NCBI GenBank assembly: GCA_958426095.1 | Contig: CATZYB010000022.1 | Coordinates: 1-19,480, forward strand | Origin: an uncultured Lachnospiraceae bacterium | Lineage (GTDB): Bacteria; Bacillota; Clostridia; Lachnospirales; Lachnospiraceae | Length of the DNA: 19,480 nt | Reading direction: 5' to 3' | Shown: piece by piece, positions 18,601 through 19,480 of the stretch | Layout of the letters: each line of letters begins with the position of its first letter | How positions within the stretch are numbered: the first letter of the stretch is position 1 | The notes under the pieces: model-generated | Databases searched by the model: none | What the model saw: the letters and a program-made list of their open reading frames with translations, nothing else | Told to the model about the DNA's origin: nothing | Made by a program: the position numbers and the translations under genes

Positions 18601-18888
18601 ACAGCGGAACCTATTAAAGCTGAAGAAATCAAAGAAAACAAGGGCCAGATACCGTTTAGTATCGGTGCTTCCAATCATTGGCAAAATGTTAAGGCAGTTG
18701 CTGTGGATGCCGCTGGAAACCGTGCAGAAACAGAAGAAATCAGGGTTCTTGTTACGCCAAATATCTTCTATCAGATTTTACTTAATACTCCGGTATTGAT
18801 TGGCACAATTGTTGTATTGATTTTGGCTGTAGCTTTGATTTACTATTTCTTAATTCTCGGTAAAAGAAGAAAAAAGGAAAAAAAGTGA
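12655..18888 (+). CDS. Giant membrane-anchored surface protein with Ig-like repeats
   Basis: A 2077-residue protein. The ATG at 12655 is chosen because AGGA (12643-12646) lies eight bases upstream and a signal peptide starts there (basic MKIKRR, hydrophobic core, cleavage after SHA at 36). A Glu/Thr/Ser-rich stretch follows (about 37-65). Then come Ig-like modules: a carboxypeptidase-regulatory-like segment (about 68-140), Big_2-type (for example 350-420, with APGKTEITVTAKG), a YDG/MBG-like region (about 430-630, with SKVYDGNADVEL), and a long C-terminal array in which a roughly 105-residue unit begins near 1509, 1617 and 1723, with more distant copies near 1022 and 1159. A transmembrane helix (about 2045-2068) and the basic tail KRRKKEKK close it. 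There is no LPXTG, so it is membrane-anchored rather than sortase-linked. Likely role: adhesion or cell-envelope stalk. Confidence 0.92.
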   Translation: MKIKRRSWKERIIAFALALLLVFSGIIPNNALVSHAEETEETGQTGTSDTDESETDESESNETEPPVAVPVTFAMKDEDGNLINDAEISITAADGAPISPESSGEYLLNEGASYSYTVSKLGYVSVTNDFTVSANMDPITVTLSLRQIEVDINGINIHPRDEQAVNVINADANLTYTWSIIDLSDPDIVELDTTQGTSVKVTANKAGTATLHVECDNGAYFNIPISINQIGTKISLSADPGNSVGDKVSSVELTVTDLPADAEGHLEYYVDGTRVYTSTAFPLETSWTYNSDDIIGNMTFKAVYSGDARYIGSVTADVSASYKRNQPLEIEEGRQANETIRDDAKEDQKTFKVPVKEDTTGRTRTYISSDENVATISADGEIKILAPGKTEITVTAKGNEKYTEATIKYKLIVQKVIDISKSTEVQWEPYSKVYDGNADVELTAVLPGVNGGPSENVKVTFSAKMDDANAADTAKDATITGDPFRISCEDTSFSEEQLKELYAIENYNSIKVSGKVIVERRKVYIQTGDVELVYGQDLAAAVSGLNVDSYMTIKQPSSGENDGLVKGEQIKLSGILNLKLVLDGSISSTEVECIEYPEVIKTSIPAGGIINGNYVLMDAREYGSLTVKQETLSLEDILKRISINNKVSGVKQDGEIIYVRGDNTDSLNNGENTSAELKGQIINDAADYYSSIKFKYTDNGVEQTIDLTRGHTFGGASRTISGQIYLESTKGVTNALDGVRNLTIYIDSDSPEVTFGSWKEGNRVLGSWISTVTFGQYQGKSNYTLEGVTKTDLPAENGSGVSIGSGEASWSYYIVRRSPDNNGDYAEVTAQDIKNAVSESGWTAINSNGPASIPVVVSESGNLDDIADYYVVLVKVVDEVGNAAVYASNGLVVDVVEPSITITDENGNSFVDGFIYKTETVPYQVVITDYANSGVAASGIKNYVLTVTNKGTTTYETSEELADSKASYTIEELQTKLMKIITDEVNSLKNNSNDVNIHIEATDQSGTIKTVDQPLMIDLVDPTIEVSFDNNNVRNEKYFNAGRVMTLKFTERNFDKDKVTFDVQAAADLSSASIDKGIKVSELSKYGIKAEWVSDSESGVDIKKYTDSRVNTLRLTFSTDNEYYIVPHCVDNVGRKNAGVTYAEGSQAVNTFVIDTKKPEIEVTYVADKDISADASQRTYTQNNVTAIVKITEKNFYEDQTFAENQMVVNVTGTEAPEGILDYQELAEQGWSQVIHTYTNRLTFEKDANYTFGFTYTDLAGNTATYAPRYFTVDDTVPTGSITIKESKWDAFWETVSFGIYRSETVTATLTSDDITAGVKSAQYYVYVPDAESKGEFTALTKTDLDKVTAWTNGTSVSIMPNQQGFVYMRIVDYADNLIYINAKEGVVADNIAPSGPQITITTAEPSQGIYNGDVPFNISVVDPENGGTYAGLKEVFYKVTSNGVETQSGDYNSELANKAARIQSLSKDEVVNAGLNNTNFVQIEVTAVDYAGNQSTATKDLKIDITKPVVSINYDLNSPSNGRYYNQVRTATVTVQERNFDPNQVDFTITNTDGTMPVISDWSVDASGTSDEAVNTCTVTFAADGDYTITMNCTDRANNRSEYTVVDEFTIDRTVPVISVSFDNNNSLNGTYYSAPRTATITVNEHNFNGSELQAAIVATLQSQGISVPGVNGWASSGDIHTATIYFSADGDYSFTLNYTDLAGNAAQTYVQSQFTVDQTKPVVEIFDIVHKSANNGEVAPGVRYSDVNADVSGVSIKLHGAKHETVNVDGERTSIPNGQSIKMADFEHVKSVDDVYTLTATVTDMAGNVEEQSVTFSVNRFGSTYVYGKDTETFIDKYYNNKEEDIVVTEINVDTLLEGEISYGRDGNLVKLTKGTDYMVKESGTEVSWKSYEYTINAENFKEEGLYDVTLASKDRATNVMNNKVKELNIEFVIDKTAPTVVVTGIEEDTYRANHRDISIAVSDNVEVGTLDIYIDGETQTAEPIKAEEIKENKGQIPFSIGASNHWQNVKAVAVDAAGNRAETEEIRVLVTPNIFYQILLNTPVLIGTIVVLILAVALIYYFLILGKRRKKEKK
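17179..17820 (+). repeat. Two adjacent Ig-like repeat units in the surface protein
   Basis: Two units (17179-17502 and 17503-17820; 108 and 106 codons) share the pattern P-V-(V/I)-S-(I/V)...NG-YY...RTAT-(V/I)-TV-E-NF and end in TFAADGDYTITMNCTDRA or an equivalent. They are clearly related at the DNA level as well but have diverged, so they are not recent duplications. Confidence 0.75.
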
Positions 18889-18944
18889 TGCAGAGCCAGC
18901 CGATGGAAAATATGAATAAAGCTGGAGATGACTCCAACCATTAA
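18888..18944 (+). CDS. Possible 18-residue micro-ORF coupled to the surface protein
   Basis: An ATG overlaps the stop of the surface protein gene by one base (TGATG), with AAAGGA (18873-18878) nine bases upstream, and encodes MQSQPMENMNKAGDDSNH. The junction has the same form as the one between the kinase and the ETTLL protein. The peptide is hydrophilic and has no motif. It may be a genuine tiny product, the remnant of a lost gene, or chance. Confidence 0.2.
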   Translation: MQSQPMENMNKAGDDSNH

Positions 18945-18963
18945 GGTGGTAAAAAAGTTATCG

Positions 18964-18998
18964 GGCTGCCTAAATTTAATAATTTAGGCAGCCTTTTT
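18964..18998 (+). terminator. Rho-independent terminator after the surface protein
   Basis: A perfect 13-base stem (GGCTGCCTAAATT at 18964-18976 with its complement at 18981-18993), a TAAT loop and five T residues (18994-18998) form a classical intrinsic terminator. It ends the operon begun at 7563. The 146 bases between the two coding regions (18889-19034) hold only this, the possible micro-ORF, a weak five-base hairpin (TGGAG/CTCCA near 18923-18936) and the ribosome binding site of the next gene. Confidence 0.9.
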
Positions 18999-19034
18999 AA
19001 ATCCGGAATGGATTTTAAAGAAATGAGGAAAAGC

Positions 19035-19480
19035 ATGTTACAAAATGGAGATATTCTGGATGGTATGTATAAGATTATTCAGGAAATCGGCCGCGGCGGC
19101 ACAGGAATTATTTATCTGGCGGAACATTTGCGCTTGAAAAAGCGGGTTGTTGTAAAAAAGATAAAGGATAATTTTGTCGGTCAGGTAAAAGGCCGGATTG
19201 AAGTGGATATATTAAAACGGCTTCATCATTCTTATTTACCTCAGGTGTATGATTTTCTTGTACTGGATGGAAGCGTTTATACGGTGATGGAATATGTGGA
19301 AGGACATGATCTTCAATATTTTCTGAATCAGAGGCAGTGGTTCAGTGAGGCAACACTTCGTAAATGGCTGATTCAATTGTGTGAAGTTCTGATATATCTT
19401 CATAATCAGCAGCCAGTGATTCTCCATAGTGATATAAAACCGGCCAATATCATGATTACAGCGCAGGGTGACGTATGTTT
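19035..19480 (+). CDS. Second Ser/Thr protein kinase, 3'-partial
   Basis: The frame opens at ATG 19035, with GAGGAA (19025-19030) upstream, and runs off the window after 148 codons. It is a Hanks-type kinase N-lobe and start of the C-lobe: the glycine loop IGRGGTGIIY (18-27), Lys41 in VVVKKI, the helix-C Glu56, the hinge VMEYVEGHDL, and the catalytic loop HSDIKPAN with Asp133, Lys135 and Asn138. The Arg that usually precedes the catalytic Asp is Ser132, making it a non-RD kinase, so activation-loop phosphorylation is less likely to be its switch. It resembles the kinase at 9865 (for example DILK(K/R)L after the helix-C Glu) but is clearly diverged. It follows a terminator, so it starts a separate unit or depends on read-through; no clear promoter is visible. 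Confidence 0.93.
   Translation, partial: MLQNGDILDGMYKIIQEIGRGGTGIIYLAEHLRLKKRVVVKKIKDNFVGQVKGRIEVDILKRLHHSYLPQVYDFLVLDGSVYTVMEYVEGHDLQYFLNQRQWFSEATLRKWLIQLCEVLIYLHNQQPVILHSDIKPANIMITAQGDVC

Noticed and set aside
18770..18885. Possible LPXTG-type sortase signal at the end of the surface protein
   Set aside because: No LPXTG, NPXTG or similar pentapeptide precedes the helix; only LLNTP is present.
12655..18888. Regularly repeated sequence that might suggest a CRISPR or satellite array
   Set aside because: The repeats are in-frame protein modules of about 105 residues with diverged DNA, not short identical repeats with unique spacers.
18941..18970. AAGGTGGT resembling the T-box antiterminator core before a terminator
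   Set aside because: The following ACC of the conserved T-box word is missing, there is no room for a specifier stem region after the surface protein gene, and the downstream gene is a kinase rather than an amino acid gene.

Overview
The window looks like chromosomal DNA of a Gram-positive, low-to-moderate GC Firmicute, most likely a gut clostridium of the Lachnospiraceae type. The evidence is the Gram-positive replicase PolC, strong AGGAGG-type ribosome binding sites, lipoprotein and Sec signals suited to a single membrane, and large Ig-like surface proteins. The family assignment is inference. All convincing genes lie on the + strand.

Layout. (1) Positions 1-4944 hold housekeeping genes: the 3' part of polC (its start lies outside the window), then a diacylglycerol-kinase-family lipid kinase, closed by a strong rho-independent terminator at 4965-5024. 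(2) Positions 5077-7382 form a compact, more A/T-rich three-gene module: a WXG100-like small helical protein, a lipoprotein, and an alpha/beta-hydrolase lipase (Mbeg1/DUF2974-like) with a helical C-terminal tail. Its components match the reported type VII-secreted 'reverse LXG' lipase toxins (TslA of Staphylococcus aureus), with a small secretion partner and a lipoprotein that could be the immunity factor. (3) After a 180-base regulatory gap (7383-7562) with direct and inverted repeats and a candidate promoter comes a tightly packed operon. It encodes a secreted or membrane trypsin-like protease with a cytosolic FHA domain, a PP2C phosphatase, a transmembrane Ser/Thr kinase, a small membrane protein with tandem threonine motifs, a four-helix membrane protein, and a 2077-residue membrane-anchored Ig-repeat surface protein. 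A terminator at 18964-18998 ends it. (4) A second Ser/Thr kinase starts at 19035 and runs off the window.

How the parts may work together. Kinase, PP2C phosphatase and FHA domain are the writer, eraser and reader of threonine phosphorylation. ETTLL-type threonine motifs occur twice next to the FHA domain of the protease and, in related form, three times in the small membrane protein at 11574-12146. They resemble the phospho-threonine motifs in front of FHA domains in GarA/OdhI. I infer a membrane phospho-signalling system that controls an extracellular protease and a very large surface protein, possibly together with type VII secretion. No secretion machinery gene (EssB, EssC, YukD) is visible here, so the link to secretion rests on the lipase module and adjacency only.

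No tRNA, rRNA, CRISPR array, insertion sequence or integrase was seen.
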